Positions 52,454 through 61,744 are shown, counted from the first letter of the stretch. The stretch is 64,000 bases of DNA from an uncultured Brachyspira sp. (GCF_944388875.1 NZ_CALXKQ010000006.1:1-64000); one strand, 5' to 3'. Translations and numbers: made by a program. Notes: generated from the sequence alone by a model not told the origin.

Positions 52454-53773
52454 CTATTGTCCTTTTTTAATTAAAGTGTAGAATTTAGAATTATAATATT
52501 TATAGAAAAAGTTTCTGGATATAATAAGTATTATACCGCAGAATGGAACTGCAAATAATACTCCAAGAAGTCCGAATAATACTCCCCCTATAATAGTACT
52601 GAACATTACTGCTATAGGATGTATCTGAACAGATTTTCCTAATATTTTAGGAGCCATTAATCCTGAATCAAGTATTTGTATAACTCCATATATTATTCCC
52701 ATCTTTAATGCTCCATGCCACCATATAGGTTCTGTTATAATACCTACGAATACCGCAGCCAAAAATGCTATGAAAGGTCCTATAAAAGGTATATAGTTTA
52801 AAAGTCCTCTAAGTAATGCCAGCATAAAAGCATATTTTGTTGATGTTATGGACAATAATATATAGCTTATTATAAAAAATGATACAGCAAGTATTGTCAT
52901 GCCTCTTATATAGCTGTTAATTATATCATTTGATTTAATTATTATATTGCTTATTGATGTCTGCCATCTCATAGGAAGAAGCCTAATGATTTTAGATTTT
53001 ATATTCTGAAAATCAAGCATCAAATAAAAGGTAACAAATGGAAGTATAACAAAATATGAAAATATTATACTGAATATTTTTGTGATGCTGTTTATATTTT
53101 GAAATCTTAAATCTGTAACTCTTTTATATATCAAAGTTAGCATGCCGTTGCTTCCAAATAAGAAGTCTTTTATAGAGTCAGCATCTATTGCCATGTCTAT
53201 ATCAAAACTTTTTCCTACGGTTCTATTCAATCTTTCAGATAAATATATCAGCAATGAAGAAATAGAATTATATATTTTATCAACATACTGAGGTAAATTT
53301 CTTAATATAATATCCATCTCTTCAATAGTTCTAGGCAGAATAAACATAAAAAATATTATAGCAAATATTACTAATGGTATGAATATTAATAAAACCCCTA
53401 TTATTCTAGGTATCTTTTTTTCCATTTTTGTAATTAGAGGATCAAACATATATGCTAAGAACATACCCCATAAAAATGGAGCAACTAAATATCCAGCCTC
53501 TTTTATTATCCAAAGCATAAACAAAAAAGATATTAAGCATATCATTGTCTTAGCCCATATATATTTCCAAAATGGAATTATTGCAGCTGTCAAAATGATA
53601 AATAATATAATAGGATTAATAACATTCTTTATTAAATAGCAAAAGTAAAAAAAACCTGATGATACGGCTAATACTAATAGTATTTCACCACCATTTATTA
53701 ATATTTTATTATGATTGAGTATATGTCCATTTTTATCTTTTTTGAAGAAGCTTTTATCATTGTTATTTATCAT
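52454..53773 (-). CDS. AI-2E family (UPF0118) membrane protein
   Basis: A 439-residue inner-membrane protein of the UPF0118/AI-2E family. About eight hydrophobic segments include the pair near 25-45 and 50-75, LISFLFMLWIIKEAGYL, then IVLLIFI-like stretches. The C-terminal block ALLRGLLNYIPFIGPFIAFL (about 317-336) and the closing IGGVLFGLLGVLFAVPFCGI (about 395-414) are family hallmarks. Despite the name, most members have no proven role in autoinducer transport; some are sodium/proton antiporters. It is the first gene of a two-gene operon with the SRPBCC-like protein. Confidence 0.85.
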   Translation of the reverse strand: MINNNDKSFFKKDKNGHILNHNKILINGGEILLVLAVSSGFFYFCYLIKNVINPIILFIILTAAIIPFWKYIWAKTMICLISFLFMLWIIKEAGYLVAPFLWGMFLAYMFDPLITKMEKKIPRIIGVLLIFIPLVIFAIIFFMFILPRTIEEMDIILRNLPQYVDKIYNSISSLLIYLSERLNRTVGKSFDIDMAIDADSIKDFLFGSNGMLTLIYKRVTDLRFQNINSITKIFSIIFSYFVILPFVTFYLMLDFQNIKSKIIRLLPMRWQTSISNIIIKSNDIINSYIRGMTILAVSFFIISYILLSITSTKYAFMLALLRGLLNYIPFIGPFIAFLAAVFVGIITEPIWWHGALKMGIIYGVIQILDSGLMAPKILGKSVQIHPIAVMFSTIIGGVLFGLLGVLFAVPFCGIILIISRNFFYKYYNSKFYTLIKKGQ

Positions 53774-53881
53774 ATTACATTATCCCATTAACAGCTTTTA
53801 ATAATACAGCAGAAATCTATTTTTTACAATATTTCATAAAAATAAAAATTATAAAAAATATTGTTTTTAATAAAAAAATAC

Positions 53882-53910
53882 TTGATATTTTTTTTATAGT
53901 ATGTTATATT
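53882..53910 (+). promoter_or_regulatory. tRNA operon promoter
   Basis: TTGATA (53882-53887), 17 bp, TATATT (53905-53910), with the first tRNA base at 53937. Confidence 0.55.
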
Positions 53911-53936
53911 CTAGTTCATATCGTTGATGATTAAAA

Positions 53937-54010
53937 GGGCCTGTAGCTCAGATGGCTAGAGCGTTCGACTGATAATCGAAAGGTCGGTGGTTCAATTCCT
54001 CCCAGGCCCA
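53937..54010 (+). tRNA. tRNA-Ile (GAT)
   Basis: A 74-nt cloverleaf with acceptor GGGCCTG/CAGGCCC, D stem GCTC/GAGC, anticodon stem TTCGA/TCGAA around CTGATAA (anticodon GAT), T loop TTCAATT and discriminator A. CCA is not encoded. The T stem GGTGG/CCTCC has a central T-T mismatch. It reads isoleucine ATC and ATT. It is followed after 26 bp by tRNA-Ala, the pair usually found in rRNA spacers, but no rRNA flanks them here. Confidence 0.95.
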
Positions 54011-54036
54011 CACGCTCAGGTCTTAAAAATCAATAC

Positions 54037-54110
54037 GGGGGTTTAGCTCAGCTTGGGAGAGCGACTGCCTTGCACGCAGTAGGTCGTGGGTTCGATCCCC
54101 ATAACCTCCA
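54037..54110 (+). tRNA. tRNA-Ala (TGC)
   Basis: A 74-nt cloverleaf with acceptor GGGGGTT/AACCTCC (one G-U), D stem GCTC/GAGC, anticodon stem ACTGC/GCAGT around CTTGCAC (anticodon TGC), T stem GTGGG/CCCAT and T loop TTCGATC, discriminator A. CCA is not encoded. It is cotranscribed with tRNA-Ile and followed by a terminator hairpin 10 bp downstream. Confidence 0.96.
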
Positions 54111-54120
54111 CATCTTTTAT

Positions 54121-54165
54121 AAACGATTCTTAAATCTCAATATTTAAGGATCGTTTTATTTTATT
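54121..54165 (+). terminator. tRNA operon terminator
   Basis: Bases 54121-54135 pair with 54142-54156 (15 bp with one T-G) around a 6-base loop, then TTATTTTATTAACTTTT. This is the clearest intrinsic terminator in the window. Confidence 0.85.
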
Positions 54166-54200
54166 AACTTTTAAATATTAAAAGTTAAAGGAGATTCTTA

Positions 54201-54545
54201 ATGATAAAAAAATTATTAATACCATTAATTATAATATCATTAATATTAACGCCTTTAAATACTATATATGCCCTAACTCAGGATGAAGAAACTTTTTTGG
54301 ATGCTGCTGTATTCGGTGATGAAGATGTAATAAAAGATATACTTCAAAAAAATATTAATATCAATATTCAAGATGATGTAGGAAATACTGCATTAATATT
54401 AGCATGCATGGAAGGACATATTCAGGTTGTAAAACTCTTAGTAGAAGCTAATGCTGATAAATCTGTATTAAATAAACATGGAAATAATGCATTATTTTAT
54501 GCAAAGCAAAAAAATTACTCTGATATAATAAAACTTATTGAATAA
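54201..54545 (+). CDS. small exported ankyrin-repeat protein
   Basis: A 114-residue protein with a signal peptide (about 1-24, cleavage near IYA). Two complete ankyrin repeats (about 58-86, DVGNTALILACMEGHIQVVK then LLVEANADKSV; and about 90-114) follow a degenerate first one (DEETFLDAAVFGDEDVIKDI). AAAGGAG precedes the ATG by 8 nt. It is convergent with the channel fragment 6 bp away. It is a shorter relative of the 20504-21196 protein. Its partner is unknown. Confidence 0.8.
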   Translation: MIKKLLIPLIIISLILTPLNTIYALTQDEETFLDAAVFGDEDVIKDILQKNININIQDDVGNTALILACMEGHIQVVKLLVEANADKSVLNKHGNNALFYAKQKNYSDIIKLIE

Positions 54546-54550
54546 TAAAA

Positions 54551-55375
54551 TTATTTTTTTGTATTTTCATCTATTATAATTATTATTTCGGCTTCTTTAT
54601 TAACTTCATAATCATGTTCTGGATTTAAAACTATATTAGATTTATATTTAATTCCTATAGAAATAATATTTTTTTCAAGCAATAAAATATAAATATTTTC
54701 AAAATTCATAGATTCATTATCAGGAAAATATTTTTTATAAGGAACCATAATAATATCATTTCCATTTTTAGTAAGCAGATCATTAAATATATAAAGCAAA
54801 TCCGAATTATTAGAAGCTGTAGCCATAAGCATTCCTATTAATTTACCGCTTACTATAAAATCTCTTATATCATTAGAGTCTATTAGATTTCTATTTTCTA
54901 TAGAACTCATTAAAGAAAGAATAGGAATATCATAGTGGTCTTTAACTATTCTTCTTATTATTAAAAGAATATTGATTGCTTTTATATCTGTTTCTAATGT
55001 TTCTGATATTAATACTATTTTACTTATTTTATTTTCAGCTATCTTTGATGCAATAAAATCCTTTTTTATTTCTGCATTTTCTATATCTTCATAATAAAGT
55101 TTTACTATTTTTTCCTTTTCTGTATATTGTGATATTTCTTTGATAATTTCATTTTCTTTTTTGGTATCTAATATTAAAAGAACATTATGATCATACATTA
55201 TTTTATCTGTCATATGAATAGTTGTATCTATGTTTTTAATATTATCTTCTTTTTGATAAAGAATTACTAACTTTTCTTTTTCTTTTATTTTATCATAATA
55301 GTTTGGTATTAGAAGGCTCTTTTTTGGTTTTATTACTTTATTAATTTCTGCTATTTCTTCATGAACTAAACCCAT
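54551..55375 (-). CDS. C-terminal fragment of CASTOR/POLLUX-like channel, out of frame with its N-terminal half
   Basis: The 274 residues match the C-terminal half of the intact paralog at 56363-58123. Pairs such as SLLIPNYYDKIKEKEKLVIL versus PLLIPNYDNFIKKENRLVIL and DDIRDFIVSGKLIGMLMA-type blocks (here SNDIRDFIVSGKLIGMLMAT) align throughout. It would be the second cytoplasmic nucleotide-binding-type RCK/TrkA regulatory unit. Its ATG at 55375 has no SD. The 5' end overlaps the N-terminal fragment by 17 bp in another frame. Removing one A from the A9 tract at 55387-55395 joins both halves in frame, reading YLKKREILMGLVHEE. Confidence 0.85.
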   Translation of the reverse strand: MGLVHEEIAEINKVIKPKKSLLIPNYYDKIKEKEKLVILYQKEDNIKNIDTTIHMTDKIMYDHNVLLILDTKKENEIIKEISQYTEKEKIVKLYYEDIENAEIKKDFIASKIAENKISKIVLISETLETDIKAINILLIIRRIVKDHYDIPILSLMSSIENRNLIDSNDIRDFIVSGKLIGMLMATASNNSDLLYIFNDLLTKNGNDIIMVPYKKYFPDNESMNFENIYILLLEKNIISIGIKYKSNIVLNPEHDYEVNKEAEIIIIIDENTKK

Positions 55376-56333
55376 TAATATTTCTCTTTTTTTTTAAATA
55401 TATAGAGGATAGTTCTTCAAATGTTTTATTTTGATTATTGTATTCTATCCTTATATCTATTCCGCTAACATCAAATAATTCTTCATAAATACTGCTTAAT
55501 CCTGTATATGTTATACTTTGTCCTATTAATTTGTAAAGTATTTCATATTTATAAATTATATGTATATCAAATAGCTCGCTGTCATTTATAGATGATATAA
55601 TTTCTATACTTTCTTTTTTATTAACTAATATACATATATCTATTTTTTTTATATGAGATGCAGATTTTAATATTTTTTTTAATGATAGTAATATTTTTAA
55701 TGATTTAACATCATCATCATTAACTATTGTAACACTATGAGCTCTTTCTATATTAAGCATTTTTAAATTTTCAAATATGCTTGGATTTCCTTCTCTTATT
55801 ACTATATTTGTTTTTTTATAATTAGGAAAGAATGATATTCTTTTTTTTATTTCATCTGGATTTGCTTCAGATAATAATACTATTTTTTTTGCTCTTCCTG
55901 ATATAAACTCACTTATAATAGTTAAAGCTTCTTCTCCATATCCAAGTATGATAGAATGATTTCTCTCCATTATGAAAGCATTTCCATTACTAAGATTTTT
56001 TATTCTCTCTTGCAATGAATTATTAATCATAGCAATTAATAAACCCCATCCGCATACACCAAAAAATGTTACTCCTAAAAAAATAATAACAACTCCATTG
56101 AAGCCTCTGTCAGCTTCAGCGGCTGATATATTACCTGTATCTATAAACTGCATTAAACTATCCCAAAATGCTTCTAAAATTGGATAGTTAAAGAAGATTC
56201 TCATTAATACAGATATGATAAATAATGATATTACTATAATTAGTGTTAATATCATTAATTGGTATAATAATCCTTTATTAAATACTCTGTCTATTTTATA
56301 TTTTATATATTTTGATAATCTATCTATTAACAT
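55359..56333 (-). CDS. N-terminal fragment of CASTOR/POLLUX-like ion channel, frameshifted
   Basis: The 324 residues match the first half of the intact paralog downstream in coordinate order (56363-58123). The membrane part (about 20-115) has two helices around the pore block AFWDSLMQFIDTGNIS, as in bacterial relatives of the plant nuclear channels CASTOR and POLLUX; there is no TVGYG filter. The RCK-like domain starts with HSIILGYGEEALTII (about 124-138). The frame ends YLKKKRNINGFSS at the A9 tract, then stops. The rest is in the adjoining fragment. AGGA precedes the ATG. It may be a pseudogene, a phase-variable gene, or a sequencing error at a homopolymer. Confidence 0.85.
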   Translation of the reverse strand: MLIDRLSKYIKYKIDRVFNKGLLYQLMILTLIIVISLFIISVLMRIFFNYPILEAFWDSLMQFIDTGNISAAEADRGFNGVVIIFLGVTFFGVCGWGLLIAMINNSLQERIKNLSNGNAFIMERNHSIILGYGEEALTIISEFISGRAKKIVLLSEANPDEIKKRISFFPNYKKTNIVIREGNPSIFENLKMLNIERAHSVTIVNDDDVKSLKILLSLKKILKSASHIKKIDICILVNKKESIEIISSINDSELFDIHIIYKYEILYKLIGQSITYTGLSSIYEELFDVSGIDIRIEYNNQNKTFEELSSIYLKKKRNINGFSS

Positions 56334-56362
56334 AAAATCATTCCTATTGTAATTAATATAAA

Positions 56363-58123
56363 TTAAAAAATTAATTCTTCATTTTCTTCTTCTAAAATAT
56401 AATTGGTTATAATTATAATTTCATCCTTATTGTCTAATAAGCATTCATTATTAGGATTTAAAATAACATCATTATATCTTTTTACCCCTATTATTACTAT
56501 TTTTTTCTTTAATAAAGATAAATAAACATCCTGAAAAGTTTTAGATTCCTGAAAATAATCAGAATACGGAGACATTATTATATCTTTTCCATTTTTGCTT
56601 AAAAGACCGTAAAAAATATATAATATATTTGAACTCAATGAAGCCTGAGCCATAAGCATGCCTATAAGTTTTCCGCTTACTATAAAATCTCTTACATCAT
56701 CTGAATATATTAGATTTCTCTTTTGTATAGAATTAAGCAAAGATAATATTGCTATATTCAAATTTTCTTTCCTAATGATTTGCCTTATTATTAAAAGTAT
56801 ATTTATGCTTTTTACATCGGTAATATTATCCTCAGATATCAAAACTATTTTTGTTATTCCTTCTTTTTTCAATTTTTCAAGCATGAATTTATATTTGTTT
56901 TTTTGGGACTTTATTAAATCATAACTAATCATAGCTATATTATTATTTTCTATATATTCTGAAATTTCTTTGATTATTTCATCATATCTTTTATCTTCGC
57001 ATATTAGCAGAATATTATTTTTATATTTTATAATACTTGGTTTTATATCAGGGTATTCATTTATAGAATCATCATTATTATTTCTTGATAATATGACAAG
57101 TCTATTTTCTTTTTTTATAAAATTGTCATAATTTGGTATTAACAAAGGACTTCTATCTTCTTTAGTTATACCAAGAAGTATCATTCCCTTCTCAAGATAT
57201 TTTAAAGCAGCATCTTCAAATTTACAATTATCAAAATTATGATCCGTTTCTATATAAAATACATTTCCGTCATTAGAAAATAAATCCTCATATACATTGC
57301 TTAATCCTGTATAAATAATACTTTGTGCTATAAGTTTATAAAGAATTTCATATTTATAAATTATATGTATAACAAAGTTTTTTTCTTCAATAGATTTTAT
57401 TATTTCAATAGTATCTTCTTCATGAACTAATACGCATATATTTATTTTTTTATCAAGTTCTTCTTCTTCAATTATTTTTTTTAATGCGAGAAGTATATTT
57501 AATGATTCTGTATCATCATTATTTATTATTGATATGCTTGAAGATTTTGCTATATTAAGGAGTTTAATATTTTCTATCCTGCTGGTATTTCCCTCTCTTA
57601 TTATAACATTACTCTTTTTATAACCTTTTATGAAAGATACCCTCTTTCTTATAACATCAACATTATGATCAGAAAGTATTATAATAGTTTTTACCTTTGC
57701 CATAATAAACTGCTCTACTATAGTTAAAGCCTCTTCTCCATATCCCAATATAATAGCATGATTTTTTTCCATAATAAATGCATTGCCTTTGCTAAGATTA
57801 TTAATTCTATCCTGTAAAGCTTTATTTATCATGGCTATAAGAGAACCCCATCCGCATACACCGATAAAAGTAACCATTAAAAATGTTATCACTATACCAG
57901 TACTTCCTTCTACAGATGATATATTTCCAGTATCTATAAACTGCATTAAACTATCCCAAAATGCATCTTTAGGAGGGTATTGGAAAAAAACTATTATAAA
58001 TATTGAAACTATTAAAAGAAGTATTATTATAGCAAAAACTAAAAGCATTAATTGATATAATAAGCCTTTATTAAGCATTCTGTCAATTAGATATTTAATG
58101 TATTTTGGTATATCTTTAATCAT
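56363..58123 (-). CDS. CASTOR/POLLUX-like ion channel with RCK-type domains
   Basis: A 586-residue intact membrane protein. Two membrane helices (about 20-45 and 75-100) surround a pore loop region AFWDSLMQFIDTGNIS. Two tandem regulatory domains follow: HAIILGYGEEALTIVEQFIM (about 119-138, a Rossmann-type GxGxxA loop) and a second one after about 330 (PLLIPNYDNF, RLVILSRNN, SDDVRDFIVSGKLIGMLMAQ). Plant homologues conduct calcium or potassium across nuclear membranes; the bacterial ones are mostly uncharacterised. It lies 29 bp upstream of the frameshifted paralog in transcription order, an evident tandem duplication. Confidence 0.88.
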   Translation of the reverse strand: MIKDIPKYIKYLIDRMLNKGLLYQLMLLVFAIIILLLIVSIFIIVFFQYPPKDAFWDSLMQFIDTGNISSVEGSTGIVITFLMVTFIGVCGWGSLIAMINKALQDRINNLSKGNAFIMEKNHAIILGYGEEALTIVEQFIMAKVKTIIILSDHNVDVIRKRVSFIKGYKKSNVIIREGNTSRIENIKLLNIAKSSSISIINNDDTESLNILLALKKIIEEEELDKKINICVLVHEEDTIEIIKSIEEKNFVIHIIYKYEILYKLIAQSIIYTGLSNVYEDLFSNDGNVFYIETDHNFDNCKFEDAALKYLEKGMILLGITKEDRSPLLIPNYDNFIKKENRLVILSRNNNDDSINEYPDIKPSIIKYKNNILLICEDKRYDEIIKEISEYIENNNIAMISYDLIKSQKNKYKFMLEKLKKEGITKIVLISEDNITDVKSINILLIIRQIIRKENLNIAILSLLNSIQKRNLIYSDDVRDFIVSGKLIGMLMAQASLSSNILYIFYGLLSKNGKDIIMSPYSDYFQESKTFQDVYLSLLKKKIVIIGVKRYNDVILNPNNECLLDNKDEIIIITNYILEEENEELIF

Positions 58124-58185
58124 ATTTCAATTCTAGTATTAATTTATATATAAAAATTATACTAAAGTATGTAAAAAATTTCAAA

Positions 58186-58232
58186 ATAAATTTTATAAAA
58201 AAGGTGCAAACCTAAAGAAGATTTACACCTTT
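58186..58232 (-). terminator. oadGAB operon terminator
   Basis: AAAGGTG (58200-58206) pairs with CACCTTT (58226-58232), extended by AAA/TTT after one mismatch. On the minus strand the stem is followed by a T-rich tail (TTTTATAAAATTT). It lies 25 bp beyond the oadB stop. Confidence 0.65.
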
Positions 58233-58256
58233 AATATTTGATAAATAATTCAACTA

Positions 58257-59633
58257 TTAACCAAGTATAGCCAAAAGAACTCCTGCGGCAACCGCTGATC
58301 CAATAACACCAGCAACATTAGGACCCATAGCATGCATGAGTAAGAAGTTGTGAGGATTAGATTCCTGCCCTACTTTATTGGCAACTCTTGCAGACATAGG
58401 AACAGCAGATACACCAGCAGCACCAATAAGAGGATTAATTTTATCTTTACTAACTAAATTCATAAATTTAGCAAGAAGAACTCCTCCTGCTGTACCCATA
58501 GAGAAAGCAATTAAACCTAAAACTAATATACCAATAGTTTCAAAACGTAAAAACTTATCTGCAGCTAATTTACTTCCAACTGATAATCCTAGCATTATTG
58601 TAACTATATTAATCAATTCATTTTGAGCAGTTTTAGAAAGTCTGTCAGTAACACCAGATTCTTTAATTAAATTACCAAACATTAATGCACCTATAAGCGG
58701 AGCAGCATCAGGTAAAAGCAAGGCAACTAGTATAATAACAGAAAGAGGGAAAATAATTTTTTCTCTTTTACTAACAGGGCGTAACTGTTTCATTTCAATT
58801 TTTCTTTCTTTTTCAGTAGTAAGCCATTTCATAATAGGAGGCTGAATAATAGGAACTAAAGCCATATATGAATAAGCCGCAACAGCAATAGCACCTAATA
58901 GATGAGGCGATAATCTTGAAGCTGTGAATATAGCTGTAGGACCGTCAGCACCTCCTATAATACCTATAGAAGCAGCATCTTTTAATGTAAAAGAAATTAC
59001 AGGTACATAAGCTGATATGAGCATTGCACCTAATAATGTTCCAAATATACCTATCTGAGCAGCAGCACCTAATAAAGCTGTTTTAGGATTAGCAATAAGA
59101 GGTCCGAAATCTGTCATTGCACCAACACCTATAAATATAAATAATGGGAATAAACCAGATTCAATACCAAAATTATATATCTGTCCTAAAAAACCTCCGC
59201 TGCTTAAAGTAACTGGTATACCATTAATAACTTCTACAACAGGCAATGCAGCAATATTGGCTATTGGAATATTTGCAAGTATTCCTCCCATACCTATAGG
59301 AATTAAAAGCAAAGGTTCAAATCCTTTAGAAATAGCCAGATAAACTAAAAGCAAGCCAACACAAATCATTATAATATTTTGCCATAGAGGAACTGTTTTA
59401 ACTTTTATGTCGTTTAATTTAGTTTGATATTTTTCTTGTTTGCTTTTTTCAGCTTTAGCCTGAGCTTCTGCTATCTCTTGTTCACTTCTAGGAAAAAGTC
59501 CTCCAAAAGCAGTATTTCTCGCTAAAGAAATAAGCGAATCTTTTATATTAAGCGGCTTATCTGCACTTTCCTGAGGCAGTACAATTGATGCTGTCATAAA
59601 GATAAGTGCAAATACTAAAAATACTTTTCTCAT
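58257..59633 (-). CDS. oadB: sodium-pumping oxaloacetate decarboxylase beta subunit, with N-terminal extension
   Basis: OadB decarboxylates carboxybiotin and exports sodium. The core (about 95-458) has about nine to eleven membrane segments with [11 protein letters not shown] (about 225-235) and [15 protein letters not shown] (about 258-272), the family motifs, and a closing block [16 protein letters not shown] (about 344-359). Unlike most OadB proteins, an extra 90 residues precede the core: a signal-like segment (1-20, ending LPQ) and a charged region. AAGGAGAT precedes the ATG. It is last in the operon oadG-oadA-oadB, 31 bp after oadA. Confidence 0.92.
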   Translation of the reverse strand: MRKVFLVFALIFMTASIVLPQESADKPLNIKDSLISLARNTAFGGLFPRSEQEIAEAQAKAEKSKQEKYQTKLNDIKVKTVPLWQNIIMICVGLLLVYLAISKGFEPLLLIPIGMGGILANIPIANIAALPVVEVINGIPVTLSSGGFLGQIYNFGIESGLFPLFIFIGVGAMTDFGPLIANPKTALLGAAAQIGIFGTLLGAMLISAYVPVISFTLKDAASIGIIGGADGPTAIFTASRLSPHLLGAIAVAAYSYMALVPIIQPPIMKWLTTEKERKIEMKQLRPVSKREKIIFPLSVIILVALLLPDAAPLIGALMFGNLIKESGVTDRLSKTAQNELINIVTIMLGLSVGSKLAADKFLRFETIGILVLGLIAFSMGTAGGVLLAKFMNLVSKDKINPLIGAAGVSAVPMSARVANKVGQESNPHNFLLMHAMGPNVAGVIGSAVAAGVLLAILG

Positions 59634-59664
59634 TCTTTTATCTCCTTAAAACCAGCATCATCTA

Positions 59665-61470
59665 TCAGCCAACTATAGCTAATTCCTGACCAGCAACTAC
59701 AGCGTCCCCTGGTTTAACTTTAACTTCTTTAACAACTCCGCTGGCAGAAGATTTTATTTCTACTTCCATTTTCATAGCTTCCACAACTAATATTGTAGAA
59801 CCATCTTGAACTTGTGTTCCAACTGGAGCTACTATTTTCACTACTGTACCAGGCAAACCTGCTGTAATAGGAGTAGCAGAACCACTTGAAGCAGGAGCAG
59901 CAGCTTGAGAACTTCCAGCAGCTATACCATCTTTAATAGTATAATCATAGCTTACTCCATCAACTATAGCTTTGCCGTTTTCTATTTTTATACCGTAACT
60001 AGAGCCTCCAACAGTAACTGTAACTTCATTGCTTGTAGCTTTTACACCATCAGAAGAAGCACCTCCTGCATTTTTTCTGATACCAAGTTTAGCTTCGCCT
60101 TTAAGGAATTGTATACCTTTTTCTTTACAAGCAGCAGCTATAAATACATTTTCATCTGAAAGATCAGTTATTCCAGCATCTTTTAATGCCTGTTCAGCAG
60201 CTTTTCTTCCTTTTTTAGGATTTTTATCATCTATATCCATAGGAAGTTCAGTAGTAGGCTGCAATCCCAATTGCTCGCTTGCAATTTTTACTATTTCAGG
60301 ATCAGGTGTAGAAGGTGTTTTACCAAAATATCCTAATACCATTTTACCATAACCATCAGCTATTTTTTTCCAATCGCCCTGCATTACATTATTAAATGCT
60401 TGTTGGAAATAGAACTGTGATACAGGAGTTACAGATGTACCGAAACCTCCTTTTCTAACAACCTCAGTCATAGCTCTTATAACTTCTGGGAATCTGTTCA
60501 TTACATTAATATCTCTCATCATTTGAGTATTAGCTGTTAAGGCACCGCCTGGCATTGGAGCAAATGGAATCATAGGTTCTACTGTTCTGCTTTCTGGAGG
60601 AAGGAAGTAATCTTTCATACATTCTTTAAATACTTCTTCAGCTTCTCTGATTTTATCTATATCTATACCCAAATGATATTCTGTACCTCTTAAAGCATGC
60701 CACATAACTATTAAATCAGTCTGACAAGTACCGCCTGATACTGGAGCAGCTGAAAGGTCTATACAATCAGCACCTGCATCTAAAGCAGCTCTGTACTGAA
60801 CAGCCCCTATACCTGCTGTTTCATGGCTGTGCATTTGTATATGAATATCTTTTCCTAATATTCTTCTTGCTTCCTTAATAGTATCATAAACTACCTGAGG
60901 TGTTGCTGTACCTGAAGCATCTTTGAAACATACAGAATCGAAATCTACTTTATCTTTTATTTGAGTTAATACTTTTCCATAGAATGCAGCATCATGTGCC
61001 CCTTCACATCCTGGAGGAAGTGCCATCATACTAACACATACCTGATGTTTTAGCCCTGCTTCTTTTATGCATTTACCACTAAAAATAAGATTGTTTACAT
61101 CGTTTAAAGCATCAAAGTTTCTAATTGTTGTAACACCATGTTTTTTGAAAAGATCAGCATGAAGCTTAATCATTTCTCTAGGCTGAGATTCCAAACCTAC
61201 TACATTAACTCCTCTTGCTAAAGTTTGAAGGTTTACATCAGGTCCTACTGTTTTTCTAAAAGTATCCATTACATCAAAGGCATTTTCCTGATTGTAAAAG
61301 AAAGCACTTTGGAATGTTGCACCGCCGCCTGATTCAAAATATGTAACACCTGCTTTTACAAATGCTTCTACAGCAGGCATAAAATCTTTAGATAATACTC
61401 TAGCACCATAAACAGATTGGAAACCATCTCTAAATGCTGTAAGCATAAATTTTATTTCTTTTTTAGCCAT
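59665..61470 (-). CDS. oadA: biotin-dependent oxaloacetate decarboxylase/carboxyltransferase alpha subunit
   Basis: OadA moves CO2 from oxaloacetate (or a related acid) to its biotin. The 601-residue protein has the carboxyltransferase barrel (about 1-460) with SVCFKDASGT (catalytic Lys near 170), the metal ligands in IQMHSHETAG, and SAAPVSGGTCQTD. The biotinyl domain (about 530-601) carries K567 in VEAMKMEVE. The N-terminal DAHQS motif reads DGFQS, retaining the zinc ligand Asp and Gln. AAGGAGAT precedes the ATG. It is second in oadGAB. Methylmalonyl-CoA 5S-type or pyruvate carboxylase B-type chemistry cannot be excluded, but oadG and oadB next to it support a sodium pump. Confidence 0.92.
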   Translation of the reverse strand: MAKKEIKFMLTAFRDGFQSVYGARVLSKDFMPAVEAFVKAGVTYFESGGGATFQSAFFYNQENAFDVMDTFRKTVGPDVNLQTLARGVNVVGLESQPREMIKLHADLFKKHGVTTIRNFDALNDVNNLIFSGKCIKEAGLKHQVCVSMMALPPGCEGAHDAAFYGKVLTQIKDKVDFDSVCFKDASGTATPQVVYDTIKEARRILGKDIHIQMHSHETAGIGAVQYRAALDAGADCIDLSAAPVSGGTCQTDLIVMWHALRGTEYHLGIDIDKIREAEEVFKECMKDYFLPPESRTVEPMIPFAPMPGGALTANTQMMRDINVMNRFPEVIRAMTEVVRKGGFGTSVTPVSQFYFQQAFNNVMQGDWKKIADGYGKMVLGYFGKTPSTPDPEIVKIASEQLGLQPTTELPMDIDDKNPKKGRKAAEQALKDAGITDLSDENVFIAAACKEKGIQFLKGEAKLGIRKNAGGASSDGVKATSNEVTVTVGGSSYGIKIENGKAIVDGVSYDYTIKDGIAAGSSQAAAPASSGSATPITAGLPGTVVKIVAPVGTQVQDGSTILVVEAMKMEVEIKSSASGVVKEVKVKPGDAVVAGQELAIVG

Positions 61471-61495
61471 TCTTATATCTCCTTAAAAATCACTA

Positions 61496-61744
61496 TTATT
61501 TGGATTTATTACTGTGAACATGTGCTAAAGCTATTGCTATAGCAACCATTTTATCATTATTTACTGCTTGAACTGGTGCAGGAGAAGATACAGACGCCTC
61601 TTGAGGAGGAGGCATTAATTTATCTACCTGAGCTACAACAGTACTAACAAATTTCATAACGAAAACTAATATAATTAAAAACAATACAACAACGCCCATA
61701 CCTATGACCATTATTTGCAGAGCTTCCATAATACTACTGTTCAT
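61496..61744 (-). CDS. oadG: sodium-pumping decarboxylase gamma subunit
   Basis: An 82-residue small membrane subunit from ATG 61744, placed 8 nt after AGGAG; a longer start at 61765 has no SD. One membrane helix (about 8-32, ALQIMVIGMGVVVLFLIILV) is followed by a Pro/Ala-rich linker and a C-terminal helix (DKMVAIAIALAHVHSNK), the OadG pattern. OadG holds alpha and beta subunits together and carries a metal ion. It is first in oadGAB, with 25 bp to oadA. Confidence 0.85.
   Translation of the reverse strand: MNSSIMEALQIMVIGMGVVVLFLIILVFVMKFVSTVVAQVDKLMPPPQEASVSSPAPVQAVNNDKMVAIAIALAHVHSNKSK

Noticed and set aside
52454-53773. Autoinducer-2 exporter
   Set aside because: The family name is historical. 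Nothing in the sequence or neighbours points to AI-2.
53600-54120. rRNA genes near the tRNA pair
   Set aside because: The flanks are ordinary AT-rich DNA and protein genes. No conserved rRNA segments are seen.
55387-55395. Programmed -1 ribosomal frameshift at A AAA AAG
   Set aside because: A -1 shift after the slippery site reads GAG AAA TAT then TAA. Restoring the channel frame needs the equivalent of one base fewer, which fits DNA or RNA slippage instead.
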